DNA from: Gnetum montanum
Taxonomy: Eukaryota > Streptophyta > Gnetopsida > Gnetales > Gnetaceae
Length of the DNA: 64,000 nt
NCBI GenBank assembly: GCA_015680685.1
Contig: MNCI01001310.1
Location: 306,165-370,164 of the forward strand
Direction: 5' to 3'
A program made the translations under genes and the position numbers. Below the pieces are notes generated by a model. It did not search any database. It worked only from the letters and a program-made list of their open reading frames with translations, and was not told where the DNA came from. Of the stretch, positions 1 to 15,239 are shown in pieces; the stretch's first letter is position 1; every line of letters starts with the position of its first letter.

Positions 1-1473
1 GAGTCTGGGGTTTATGCGTTAAATCCGAGACTTAATCAACGGCAAACACCCCGAAGGTTACCTTACCCACAAGGTAACCCAAGGCAGTTCCACCAACCCT
101 TAACATATTATCCAAGTGGAATGCCTCCACAGCCCATTGGACAACATCAGCAGTGGCAATACCCACAGTCATGGGGGATGCCACCGCCAACACATCAATA
201 CCCTTACCGGCAGCCTGATCCTTATGGTTATTATGTGCAGCAGCCAGTTTCTCCAGGTGACTCTATGGGTCACACTAACCCCCAACGTCACTACCAAGCA
301 CGGGAGTACTTCAGAAGGACTCCTCCTCCGGGAGACATCTCACATTCAGTCCATCCTCTAACTCCACCCGCACCTCTTCCTCCTGTAGTTCCCATACAAC
401 CTGTTCCAAAAATGCAAGGGGAATTGCCTACCCAACCGCAGCAACGTAACGCCGCGAGAGCTGTAAATATTTAGCATGTAAATATCCAACCAGGTGCTAG
501 TTCTAATGACAACTGTACAAAGAAGAGACCTTTTTTTAGAACTAGGAGCCTTGACAAACTCTCACAATAACAAGCGGATGGGTACATGTATAGGCCTCTA
601 ACCACTAACGCTTCAGAGAACCCTTCAGTCCAAAAGAGCGTAACGCATACGGTTATGTTAACACATACTATAACTGACTGGATCAAGGTAGGCCACCTTC
701 CCAGGAAACTAACTGACCCTGGGAGTCCCTTTATTTATTTGCAGATCGCTGGAGATGCACCACATCGAGCTCTTCTTGACTTAGGTTCCAGAGTCAACTT
801 AATTTCGCAAAAGATGTATCACGCTTGGAACTTGCCACAACTTAAGAAGAGCAATATCCAACTAGAGCTGGCGGACCAGTCCATCACCATTCCCTTAGGA
901 TTGGTAGAGGATGTTATTACCACTGTGTGTGGTTGGTCCTACCCAGCTGACTTTTTGGTGATCGAAGTTAACAACAACGAAGGGGACTTCTTAATTATAA
1001 TGGAAAGGGCATGGCTAAGTATAGTAGACGCATGCCTTAGGATCCGCGATCTTTCCTTGGAAATCTCTAAGATAAACATATGTGGAAAGATCGAGAAGAC
1101 GATAGTTCCATGCATCACATACAGTGATTCATCGGGTGATGACATGAAGGAAATGTCTCCATGTAACAGGTGTGCCCAAGAAACTCTGCAACAAAGATGC
1201 CTGTATGTAGCAACCACACAAGAAGTAGTAGACACCCCGTGGTTGACAGCTCCTCATAGGAGCAGAAAAATATGCATGGAACGAACTAAGGAAACTCATG
1301 CCAACAACTGTGGCATAGACACATTGGAACATGAGTGTCGCCAACTTCCACCCCTCAACTTAAGATCATCAATTGGGAGAAGTTGGGCACTTCCTAGAAA
1401 TTCAAATAGGCACTCACTATTTCGGATCTCTCCCTTACAACACAGTCATGGGGGAGATGGCCACCTATGTTAA
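1..1473 (+). pseudogene. Element A: gag C-terminus and protease of a Ty3/gypsy (Athila-like) element, broken
   Basis: The left end lies outside the window. Frame 1 reads through the Pro/Gln/Tyr-rich C-terminus of gag to a TAG at 472-474, passes a TAA at 568-570, and stays open from 586 to 1473. The second part is a retropepsin: 'LLDLGSRVNLI' near 772-804 is the active-site region (canonical LLDSG, here DLG, so probably dead), and 'IIMERAWLS' near 996-1022 matches the usual 'ILGRPFL' strand. After the protease the ORF runs straight into 'SHGGDGH', which is the tail of integrase in element D. RT, RNase H and integrase are therefore absent. The two internal stops are CAG and CAA codons in copy B. 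Host activity is not expected. Confidence 0.85.
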
Positions 1474-1494
1474 TCATATGGGGCCCTCAGTTCT

Positions 1495-1672
1495 TTTTCA
1501 ATTTTTGTTTTACACATTTTTGTTTTTCAACGTTTTTGTTTTACACATTTTTGTTTTACAAATTTCTTTAACTTTTCTAATTTTTGTTTTACAACTTTCT
1601 TTAACCTTTTTAATTTTTGTTTTACAACATCGTTGAACTTTTCTATTTGTGTGTGTGTGTGTGTGTGTGTAT
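1495..1672. repeat. T-rich tandem repeat followed by (GT)n
   Basis: Successive TTTTTGTTTTACACA-like units are followed by an uninterrupted GT run near 1648-1670. Copy B has the same T-rich units at 6300-6440 but almost no GT run, so the microsatellite expanded in copy A only. Confidence 0.8.
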
Positions 1673-2999
1673 CCACCCTGTAAGTTCGTCACCTAATAAG
1701 TGTTCAGACCGATGGGATGAACTGTTTTCATATTGATTGCTAATGTTTAGTTTTTTCCTTTAAGTTACAATGTTGATACTAAGGTATGTTCTTTTGATAT
1801 GGCAGGCAATGAGATCACTTCATCCATCCATCCACCAAGGTCTATGGTTTCTCTTGGCTTAGAAATGTACAGTTCCCTTCCAATAAGAACTTTAATGAAC
1901 CGGTGATCAGGCATTTCTCAAACTAAGGAAGGACTCAAGGATTGCAAAGGGTGTGACTTCAAGGGAACTTGATGCTTTTGTGTTGGTCATTCACTTGGGT
2001 GCTTGGATGTTTTCTTCTTGAGTTTTCTTACCGTTCCGATGTGACCTATTCTTCGGAAGTTGAGAAAATAAAAATAAGAAGTCTTTGCATGGTGTGGTCC
2101 CTGCGCATAAAAACACAAAACACAAAAAAAGAAAGAAAGTGAGGATTCAAAGCACACCCCTTAGACGAAATAAAATTTGGGCTGCAAGCACTGGTTATGG
2201 AACCAAAGTGTTCCCTTTAACTATGGCCCTTCTTGCTTCCCATTCTCTCCTTTGTTTCGTTGGAATGGTGGTGGCTCTTCGAAGATGCATCCTCATTATC
2301 CAAGTGGATGGTTTAACCAAATGCATTGATGCGAAGTCACTGAAAGTGGTTGGTTTGAGACGAGAGCTGGAATGAGATTCACCAAGTCACATTAATCATA
2401 AAATATACAAGGGGCTATACACCACCTTGTCCTTGGGATTCCATTCCATCCTTTTCTTTCCATCCTTCTCTCCATTGTTCACCTCATTGCCAGTTGTATC
2501 ATTAGTGTATAATTTGGTTGACGCATTGTTTTCTTTTTGGTAAATTCTAGCGATTAAGACTTTAACTCTTGTTCCAAAGGACATTCCCAGAGCCTACGAA
2601 CTCTTTGAATGTGGGATTGTCAGGGCAGTAAGGGCATGAGCCTGCTTTGGGGAGGACCCACTAACACTCCTATTTGGCACATTAGTTAACTTCTTTTCCT
2701 TAACATTTTGCACTTAATTATTATTTTGTTCATTACCATTTTGACATCCATTTCATCAATGCCATAGTTGTCCCTTTCTACTTATCTTTCTTACTCCTTT
2801 TCTTTCTCCATTCTAACACTACCGGAGGTTCGCGATTAGTCATGGGGGTACGGGGCCTGATTTTTCGATTTTTCTCCTAAGCCCCAAATTTTTTCGTTTT
2901 TCTTCTTAACCCCTACACCTTTAGTAGTCATCACCTACATCTTCCCAGATCTATATCAGCCATACCACAACTTAGCCAATGAACCTACACCAAAGCAAG

Positions 3000-3140
3000 G
3001 TATTATTTACTTAATGATTCAATTACCCTTGCTAATATATAATTGTGTTGTGTGTGCAGATGGCAATCATACAACAACGGAATGGATCTGGAGCAAACAC
3101 TTGGAATGGAGCAGCGCTGAAGCAGCTATGTAAGGAGTAG
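3000..3140 (+). other. Element A: intron-like leader (3000-3059) and truncated third ORF (3060-3140)
   Basis: 'AAG|GTATT' at 3000 and 'GTGCAG|ATGG' at 3059/3060 bound a 60-nt segment with intron-type ends. The following ATG opens a 26-codon reading frame that stops at 3138-3140. The same arrangement recurs in B (7809-7868), C (26878-26939) and D (33240-33300). In D the ORF is nearly 3 kb long, so this is a truncated remnant of that third gene. Splicing is inferred, not shown. Confidence 0.55.
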
Positions 3141-3442
3141 AATGGATAATGTGCTTATGGATGGACAGCAGAAGGTGCAATCTAGGCGTTGGCAGCAGCC
3201 AGACTCTTCTCTCTTCTTCTTTTCTATTCTCTCTCCTCCTTTCTCTCAGCTGCCAAGTATGGCCTGATGTCATTGTAATAAGGTGTTCACCCTTGTTGTC
3301 ATGAATACCAGTCTTGTCAAGTCTTGTAATAATGAACCGTTCACATGTCATTCCATTAGTTCCATTCCCCTCAATAATCCCATACCTACCTGATATTATT
3401 GTAAGGAACTCGAGGATGAGTTTTCATTCAGTCATGGGGGTA

Positions 3443-4402
3443 TGATGAGACGCGGATTACACAAGCCGCGATATCGCGTATGCGATATCGTGGCCGACAC
3501 GATATTGCGTCGTTCCCTGCGATATCACGTACGCGATATCGCGGTCTACCGCCATATCTATAAATAAAAGGCGGCACTCCCCTCATTCGAGATCATAGGC
3601 TAGAAGTAGCGAAGCTCTGGCGGATTGATCACCCCAGAGATAGAATATTTTCCATGTGCCCGCAGTAGGAGTCCCCCAAGTGAACGGTTCTTTATTCAAG
3701 CAGCTTTGTACCTGAACGCAAGTTGTGTACGGAAATAAAGACGAGCTTTGTGGATAAACCTTGCAGTGCATGGATAGGTTTAATTAATGTTATTTATTGC
3801 TTTCCTAGTAACGCGGCATGAGTACGACTTGGTTACGAGCATTGACGAACGTGTACGGCTAGCCAAGGAATCGACAACTCATCGCGATTAGATTCTCTCA
3901 CCCTTTCCTCCTAGAACGTGGGACAAGTACGACTTGATTACGAGCATCTACGGATGTGTACGGCTAGTCAAGGAATCGGCTGCTTGTCACACTTAGGTTA
4001 GTTAAGTGCCTCAGTACGATCACTTCGAGCACGTGCGTTACGTGTGGTAATCCCAGTAACGATTAGCGTTTGGTAGCCATAGTTGCACAGTTCAGGGTGT
4101 GTACGGCAAGTGGGAACGGATGCTGACACTAGGACTTAGTGTTGTAGTTAGAGTTAGTTTTAGTTTCTTAACCCTTTACCGTTTAGTGTAGGAGATAAAT
4201 TGGAAAATACCAAAAAAATCATATACCTCGGACTTACTTAACCATACACCATGACAACAACAAGTAAGTCTGGGAAGACAACGAACGATTAACCCCAAGT
4301 GTTCCTTGTGGCGTTAGGTATTTAGTTTGCAGAGTTCGACCGAATCACGCGTGCTACGCTCATTTCGTATGGTTGAGTGTAGGGGTACCTCGCCACTCAT
4401 CA
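3443..4402 (+). mobile_element. Element A: 3' LTR
   Basis: The repeat starts TGATGA and ends TCATCA, and is matched over its length by 8251-9211. It is preceded by a polypurine-type GTCATGGGGGTA. U3 carries palindromic GCGATATCGC motifs (about 3468-3545). A TATAAATA box is at 3559-3566 and an AATAAA signal at 3734-3739, so R/U5 lies downstream. Its right end joins directly to the middle of a gag gene with no primer-binding site, which suggests that the element was inserted in copy B. Confidence 0.9.
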
Positions 4403-6284
4403 AATGTTGCCATGGCCCGTTACTATACACTGCTACATCGTTGCCCGGGCCATGGGTACGCTAAGCAGGATCAACTTCGCCACATCGTGGATGGGCTAAG
4501 AAATGAAATGAGAAGAACTCTTGGGACTTACGCCCGAGGGAGACTTTCCCAACTAAGAGCCCATAAAGTTGAGAGTTTGTTGGAACAAGTAGCGCAAGAA
4601 GAGGGTGAGCTACGGAAGAGGGAAAGTGCGAAAGAATACAACTGCGATCCCTCCCTTCGCAAGAAGGGAGTGAAATTCTGTGATGAGGAGGATGAGTCAC
4701 CACTCGAAGAGTTGATGAATCGGAAAATCTTATCGATCCAAAAGTTAACAACTGAGGTATCGACTAAGGTAGACCAAATGTGGGATTCCTTAGACTCAAG
4801 AATAGAAACAGTCTTAAAAATCGTAGAAGAGTCTAAGGTAGAACAAAGTAGTGACAAAGGCAAAACCAAGCGGAGAAACTTAAGCCCTGCACATAACAAG
4901 GGTAAGGGGAAAATTCCTATTTCCGATGAGGCTGTGAATTTTGATTCAAACAATGATAGTGGATGTGAGGTCTACTACTATGACCGTCCTAAGGGATGTT
5001 GCCCAATTATCTCACATCTGCAGGAGTTTGGGGTGTATGCGTTAAATCCAAGACTTAATCAACGGCAAACACCCCGAAGGTTACCTTATCCACAAGGTAA
5101 CCCAAGGGAGTTCCACCAACCCTTAACATATTACCCAAGTGGAACGCCTCCACAGCCTATTGGATAACATCAACAGTGGCAATACCCACAATCATGGGGG
5201 ATGCTACCGCCAACACATCAATACCCTTACCGGCAGCTCGATCCTTACGATCATTATGTGCAGCAACTAGTTTCTCTAGGTGACTCTATGGGTCACACTA
5301 CCCCCCATCGTCACTACCATGTTCGGGAGTACTTTAGGAGGACTCCTTCTCCTTCGGGAGATATCTCACATTCAGCCCATCCTCTAACTCCACCTGCACC
5401 TCTTCCACCTGTAGTTCCCATACAACCTATTCCAACAATGCAGGGGGAATTACCTACCTAACCGGAGCAATGTAATGCCACGAGAGCTGTAAATATTCAG
5501 CATGTAAATATCCAACCGGGTGCTAGTTCTGACAACTGTACAAAGAAGAGACCCTTCTTTAGAATTAGGAGCCTAGACAAACTCTCGCAACAACAAGCAG
5601 TTGGGCACATGTATAGGCCTCTAACCACTAATGCTTCGGAGAACCCTTCAGTCCAACAACTAAGTACGCAAATGGTTATGTTAACACATACCGTAACTGA
5701 CTGGATAAAGGTGGGCCACCTTCCCAGGAAACTACCTGATCCTGGGAACCCCTTAATTCATTTACAGATCNGTGATTGAGGTTAACAACGAAGGGGGCTT
5801 CCCCATTATATTGGGAAGACTATGGCTAAGTACCGTAGACGTGTACCTAGGAATTCGTGATCTTTCCTTGCAAATTTCTAAGATGAACATTTACGGAAAG
5901 ATCGAGAAGAGGAAAGTTCCATGCATCACATACAGTGATTCATCGGGTGATGACATGGAGGATATGTCTCCATGTGAGAGGTGTACCTATGAGAATGAAA
6001 AACAAAGATGCATGTATGTAGCAACCACATAGGAAGTAGTAGACACCCCGTGGCTGACAGCTACTTGTAAGAGCAGACAAATATGCATGGAACGAACTGA
6101 GGAAACTCATGCTAACAATGAAAGCATATATACATTGGAACATGAGCGTTGCCAACTTCCACCCCTGAATCTAAGATCATCAATTGGAAGAAGTTGGGCA
6201 CTTCTTAGAAATTCAAATAGACGCTCATTATTTTGGATCTCTCCCTTACAACTCAGTCATGGGGGAGATGGCCACCTATGCTAA
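4403..6284 (+). pseudogene. Element B: partial gag and protease, broken
   Basis: Coding starts in mid-gag immediately after the LTR of A. It shows the retrotransposon gag core ('HIVDGLRNEMRRTLG', about 4470-4515), a Lys/Glu-rich linker, a degenerate zinc-knuckle region ('CEVYYYDRPKGC', about 4966-5001) and the Pro/Gln-rich tail. Stops at 5165-5167, 5459-5461 and 6030-6032 interrupt the frame, and the first two are CAA in copy A. A single N at 5771 stands where copy A has about 210 bp encoding the protease active site, so only the C-terminal protease part ('FPIILGRLWLS') remains. Like A, it passes directly to the integrase tail and lacks RT, RNase H and integrase. Confidence 0.85.
5771..5771. 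other. Ambiguous base marking an assembly join
   Basis: This is the only N in the window. Sequence left of it matches element A up to about 746 and sequence right of it resumes at about 958. About 210 bp present in A is therefore missing at exactly this point. Confidence 0.9.
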
Positions 6285-8250
6285 CCATATGGGGCCCTTA
6301 GTTCTTTTTTAATTTTTGTTTTACACATTTTTGTTTTACATGTTTTTGTTTTACACGTTTTTGTTTTACAAATTTCTTTAACTTTTCTGTTTTTGTTTTA
6401 CACTTTCTTTAACTTTTCTTGTTTTTGTTTTCCAACATTGTTGTACTTTTCTATTTTTTTTGTGTGTATCCACCCTGTAAGTTCGTCACCCAATAAGTGT
6501 TCAAACTGATGGTATGAACTATTTTCATATTGATTGCTAATGTTTGGTTTTTACCTTTAAGTTACAATGCTGATACTAAGGTATGTTTCTTTTGATATGG
6601 CAGGCAATGAGATCACTTCATCCATCCATCCACCAATTTCTATGGTTTCTCCTGGCTTGGAAATGTACAGTTCCCTTCTAATAAGAACTTTAACGAATCG
6701 GTGACTGGGTATTTCTCAAACTAAGGAAGGACTCAAGGATTGCAAAGGGTGTGACTTCAAGGGAACTTGGTGCTTTTGTGTTGGTCATTTACTTGGATGC
6801 TTGGATGTTCCTTCTTGAATTTTCTTACCGTTCCGATGTTACCCATTCTTCGGAAGCTGAGACAATAAAAATAAGAAGTCTTTGCATGGTGTGGTTCTCA
6901 TGCATAAAAACACAAAATACAAAAAAAAAAAAACAAAACCAAAGTGAGGATTCAAAGCACACCCCTTAGACGAAATAAAATTTGGGCTGCAAGCACTGGT
7001 TATGGAACCAAAGTGTTCCCTCTAACTAAGGCCCTTCTCGCTTCCCATTCTCTCTGTTGTTTCGTCGGAATGGTGGTGGCTTCTCGAAGTTGCATCCTTG
7101 TTACCCAAGTGGATGATTTAACCAACTGCATTGATGCGAAGTCACTGGAAGTGGTTGGTTTGAGGCCAGAGTTGGAATGAGATTCGCCAAGTCACATTAA
7201 TCATCAAACACACAAGGGGCTGTACACCACCTTGTTCTTGGGATTCCATTCCACTTCTTTTCTTCCCATCCTTCTCTCCATTGTTCACCTCATTGCCGGT
7301 TGTATCATTAGTGTATATATTTTGGTTGATGCATTGTTTTCTTTTTGGTAAATTCTTACGGTTAAGACTTTAACTCTTGTTCCAAAGGACATTCCCAGAG
7401 CCCACGGACTCTTTGAATGTGGGATTGTCAGGGCATTAAGGGCATGAGCCTGCTTTGGGGAGGACCCACTGACATTCCTATTTGGAACATTAGTTAACTT
7501 CTTTTCCTTAACATTTTGCAGTTAATTTTAATTTTTGTTCATTTCCATCTTGACATCCACTTCATTGATGTCATAGTTGTCCCTTTTTACCTGTCTTTCT
7601 TACTCCTTTTCTTTCTCCATTCTAACGCTACCGGAGGTTCGCGCTTAGTCATAGGGATACGGGGCCTGATTTTTCGATTTTTCTCCTAAGCCCCAAATTT
7701 TTTCGTTTCTCTTCCTAACCCCTACACCTTCGGTAGTCATCCTCTACATCTTCCTAGATCCATATCAGCCATACCACAACCTAGCCAATGGACTTACACC
7801 GAAGCAAGGTATTATTTACTTAATGATTAAATTACCCTTGCTAATATATGATTGTGTTGTGTGTGCAGATGGCAATCATACAACAACAGAATGGATCTGG
7901 AGCAAACACTTGAAATGGAGCAGTGCTGAAGCAGCTATGCAAGGAGCAAGATTGATGACGCGCCTATGGATGGACAACGAAGGCGCAATCTAGGCGTTGG
8001 CAACAACAAGACTCTTCTCTCTTCTTCTCTTGTCTTCTCTCTCCTCTTTTCTCTCAGCTGCCAACTGTGGCCTGATGTCATTGTAATAAGGTGTTCACCC
8101 TTGTTGTCATGAACACCAGTTTTGTCAAGTCTTGTAATAATGATCCGTTCACATGTCATTCCATTAGTTCCATTCCCCTCAATAATTCCATACCTTCCTG
8201 ATATCATTGTAAGGAACTCGAGGATGAGTTTTCATTCAGTCATGGGGGTA
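6285..8250 (+). mobile_element. Element B: 3' non-coding region with truncated third ORF
   Basis: This is collinear with 1474-3442 of element A, with few differences. It contains T-rich repeats at 6300-6440, the 60-nt intron-like leader at 7809-7868 (AAG|GTATT ... GCAG|ATGG), and a third-ORF start at 7869 that meets an in-frame stop after about 14 codons. It ends with GTCATGGGGGTA at the LTR border. No other gene is visible. Confidence 0.8.
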
Positions 8251-9211
8251 TGATGAGATGCGATATGCACAAGCCGCGATATTGCATCCCCTGCGATATC
8301 GCATATGCGATATCGTGTCGTCCCCTGCGATATCGCGTACGCGATATCACGGTCCGTCGCCAAATCTATAAATAAGAGGTGGCACTCCCCTCATTTCTAA
8401 TCATAAGCTAGAAGTAGCAAAGCTCTGGCGGATTGATCACCCGAGAGATAGAATATTTTCCATGTGCCCGCAGTAGGAGTCCCCCAAGTGAACGGTTCTT
8501 TATTCGAGCAGCTTTGTACCTGAACGCAAGTTGTGTACGGCAATAAAGACGGGCTTTGTGGATAAACCTTGCAGTACATGGATAGGTTTATTTAATGTTA
8601 TTTATTGCTTTCCTAGTAACGCAGCATGAGTACGACTTGGTTACGAGCATTGACGAATGTGTACGGCTAGCCAAGGAATTGGCTACTCATCGCGATTAGA
8701 TTCTCTCACCTTTATCTCCTAGAACATGGGACAAGTACGACTTGATTACGAGCATCTACGGATGTGTACGGTTAGTCAAGGAATCAGCTGCTTGTCACAC
8801 TTAGGCTAGTTAGGTGCCTCAGTACGACCGCTTCGAGCACGTGCATTAGGTGTGGTAATCCCAGTAACGATTAGCGTTTGGTAGCCACAGTTGCATAGTT
8901 CAGGGTGTGTACGGCAAGTGGGAACGGATGCTGACGCTAGGACTTAGCGCTGTAGTTAGAGTTAGTTTTAGTCTCTCAACCCTTCACCCTTTAGCATAGG
9001 AGATAAACTTGAAAACACCAAAAAAATCATATACCTCGAACTTACTTAATCATACACCGTGACAACAACAAGTAAGTCTAGGAAGACAATGATTAATTAA
9101 CCCCAAGTGTTCCTTGCGGTGTTTAGGCATTTAGTCTGTGGAGTTTGACTGGATCGCACGTGCTACGCTCGTTTCGTATGGTTGAGTGTAGGGGTACCTC
9201 GCCACTCATCA
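8251..9211 (+). mobile_element. Element B: 3' LTR
   Basis: It begins TGATGA and ends TCATCA and is collinear with the LTR at 3443-4402. U3 has a cluster of GCGATATCGC palindromes (about 8275-8350) and a TATAAATA box at 8367-8374. The sequence to the right is unrelated to the element, so 9212 is the element-host border. The 5' LTR should lie left of the window. Confidence 0.9.
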
Positions 9212-10064
9212 CCTATGTTTTACTTATTTCAACACCTCAATCTCAACTATAAAAAAAAAGTAAAAGTATGCATAAAGAATAATAAAAGGGTGAAGGTTCT
9301 CTACTTATATATCCTTAAATGCCACCCTTGCCTACCTGAAAAACATTTTTAATCTCAAGAATAACGAATAGTAAAGTATGCACCGACAACAATAAGAGGG
9401 TAAGTGTGAGAAGACCAATTAGGATCTAGTAAAGAACTGGACGCTATTCGGATCAGTTCGGCCACGATAGTATGGTAATTTGAGAGCACGTGTGCCCAAG
9501 TGTACATACCAAACCGGTTTGGATAGATAGCACCAAGGTTTGTATTTCAGATTTTTCAAAAATATATATACACACTTTATAGAACATTTTTGTTCATACA
9601 ATTTCCAAAAATATTTTAAAAAATAGAATATTCGCAAAACTGTCCACGTGACATGACTACCCTCAAACACAGTGTAACCTTGCTGGAGAATTCTTTTAAA
9701 GACCCCACTGTCACATCCTGATTTGATTTTATGTTTGTCTTTTTGGTTTTTATTTTTATCTATTTTGAAAATTACAAGACGAATTCTTCGCTAATATGGC
9801 AGGCAACCTGGCAGATTTCTTTGCGAATTAAGACCGGCCCAATAGAGTAGCTGCCGTAGCGGAAACGATTCTTGGCTTTTACACTGCGGTTTTTTCGATC
9901 AGAATTTTCATGTTATAAGTATCTTCTTCTGGGTTTACGAACATTCATCTTCTGCAGTAGTTCTATTCCACTGTGACTTTTGAATCGAATTAGGATTTAA
10001 GTCCTTTTGCGTCTGCGTTTTGGCTTAGAAGTGAGAGATTCTGGTTATTTTTGTGTGTGTGTGG
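9212..10064 (+). promoter_or_regulatory. Upstream region of the citrate synthase gene
   Basis: No coding sequence is supported. The retroelement ends only about 850 bp before the start codon, so the host promoter must be compact or partly made of LTR sequence. A weak TATA-like TTATAAGTAT lies at about 9912-9921. The 5' untranslated region ends in a TG-rich stretch just before the ATG. The transcription start is not determined. Confidence 0.4.
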
Positions 10065-14284
<4,220 letters not shown>

Positions 14285-15239
14285 TCTTTTGATGAGGAAG
14301 TACGTGATAGCATGATACAGAAAATGATCTTATGCACAATATTGGTTATTGTAAATTTAGTTATTGGAAGAAGAACTGAACTTTTCAATCACTGGGGACA
14401 AATGAGTCTCCCAAAATTTTCATTTTAACATGGTATCAGAACCATGACGATAACAGAAACCACGTTCCTTATGTACCCGGGTTTTTATGGACAGTTTGTC
14501 ATCCTGCTTCAACCATCTGCTAGCATTCTATGGTTTTACATTTACTTATGTGAATAGATTCTTAATCTTAATTTTGGTAATTTACCTACTAATGTCATCT
14601 GTTTCGTTTATTCTTGAAGCTGAATGTCGCTTGTATGATTGAGTCAACGAAATTTACATACTGGAGTTACGGTCTCACATGAAACTGCTTTCCTAAAAGA
14701 TTTTTGGTAAATGCATTATCATCATCCACCGGTTTAAAAATATATGTGGAGAAACTATTGTTGGATGGATTGATGAATACGGGTCTATTTTCTTAATCAT
14801 GGACTGAAATTCCTCATGAGGGCATCTAAAGCTAATTTTTTTGTTAAATTACATTACATTGAAAGCATCCTAATGAAATTAAATAACAATATAAATTACA
14901 ATGATTTGCAGCGGTTGTAGTCACCATCATGACAATCATCATAATCATGGTCTTTAAATTGTTCACCCACCCGTCAAATGGTCCCGATCAGATGGTAGTA
15001 GACGTTTTCTAATTATATCTAGGGAAGCCTGGCTAATTGCACGTTGAATCAATATGCATGGTATGTTTGGACCATATAAAATTGGGTAGCTCAGTTTTTG
15101 ATAAATTTCAGATTTTTTATATCATGGCAGTTGAATTTGTCGTCATTGGGAGGCTAAAAGGATTAATGGGATACATAGAGTTTGCTTTTGGAATCTGAGT
15201 ATGAAAATCCTTGAAATAAATCAATTGCAATCGATGCCG
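14285..15239 (+). other. 3' flank of CSY; no gene seen
   Basis: Holds the CSY 3' untranslated region and AT-rich spacer. At 14431-14443, TGGTATCAGAACC preceded by CA resembles the initiator-Met primer site that follows copia LTRs, but no LTR could be traced. No coding region is supported. Confidence 0.4.

Larger units (their letters stand above)
1474..3442 (+). mobile_element. Element A: 3' non-coding region between gag-PR and 3' LTR
   Basis: No intact gene. This stretch is closely repeated at 6285-8250 in copy B and more distantly at 25307-27557 (C) and 31275-36362 (D), so it is a true part of the element. It starts with T-rich repeats of a TTTTTGTTTTACA type (about 1495-1630) and a (GT)n microsatellite (about 1648-1670). 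It ends with a polypurine-like GGGGGTA just before the LTR. Confidence 0.8.

Noticed and set aside
10053-10064. Upstream GTG as start of citrate synthase
   Set aside because: Plant nuclear genes start at ATG; the first in-frame ATG is 10065 and gives the expected distance to the PTS2 signal.
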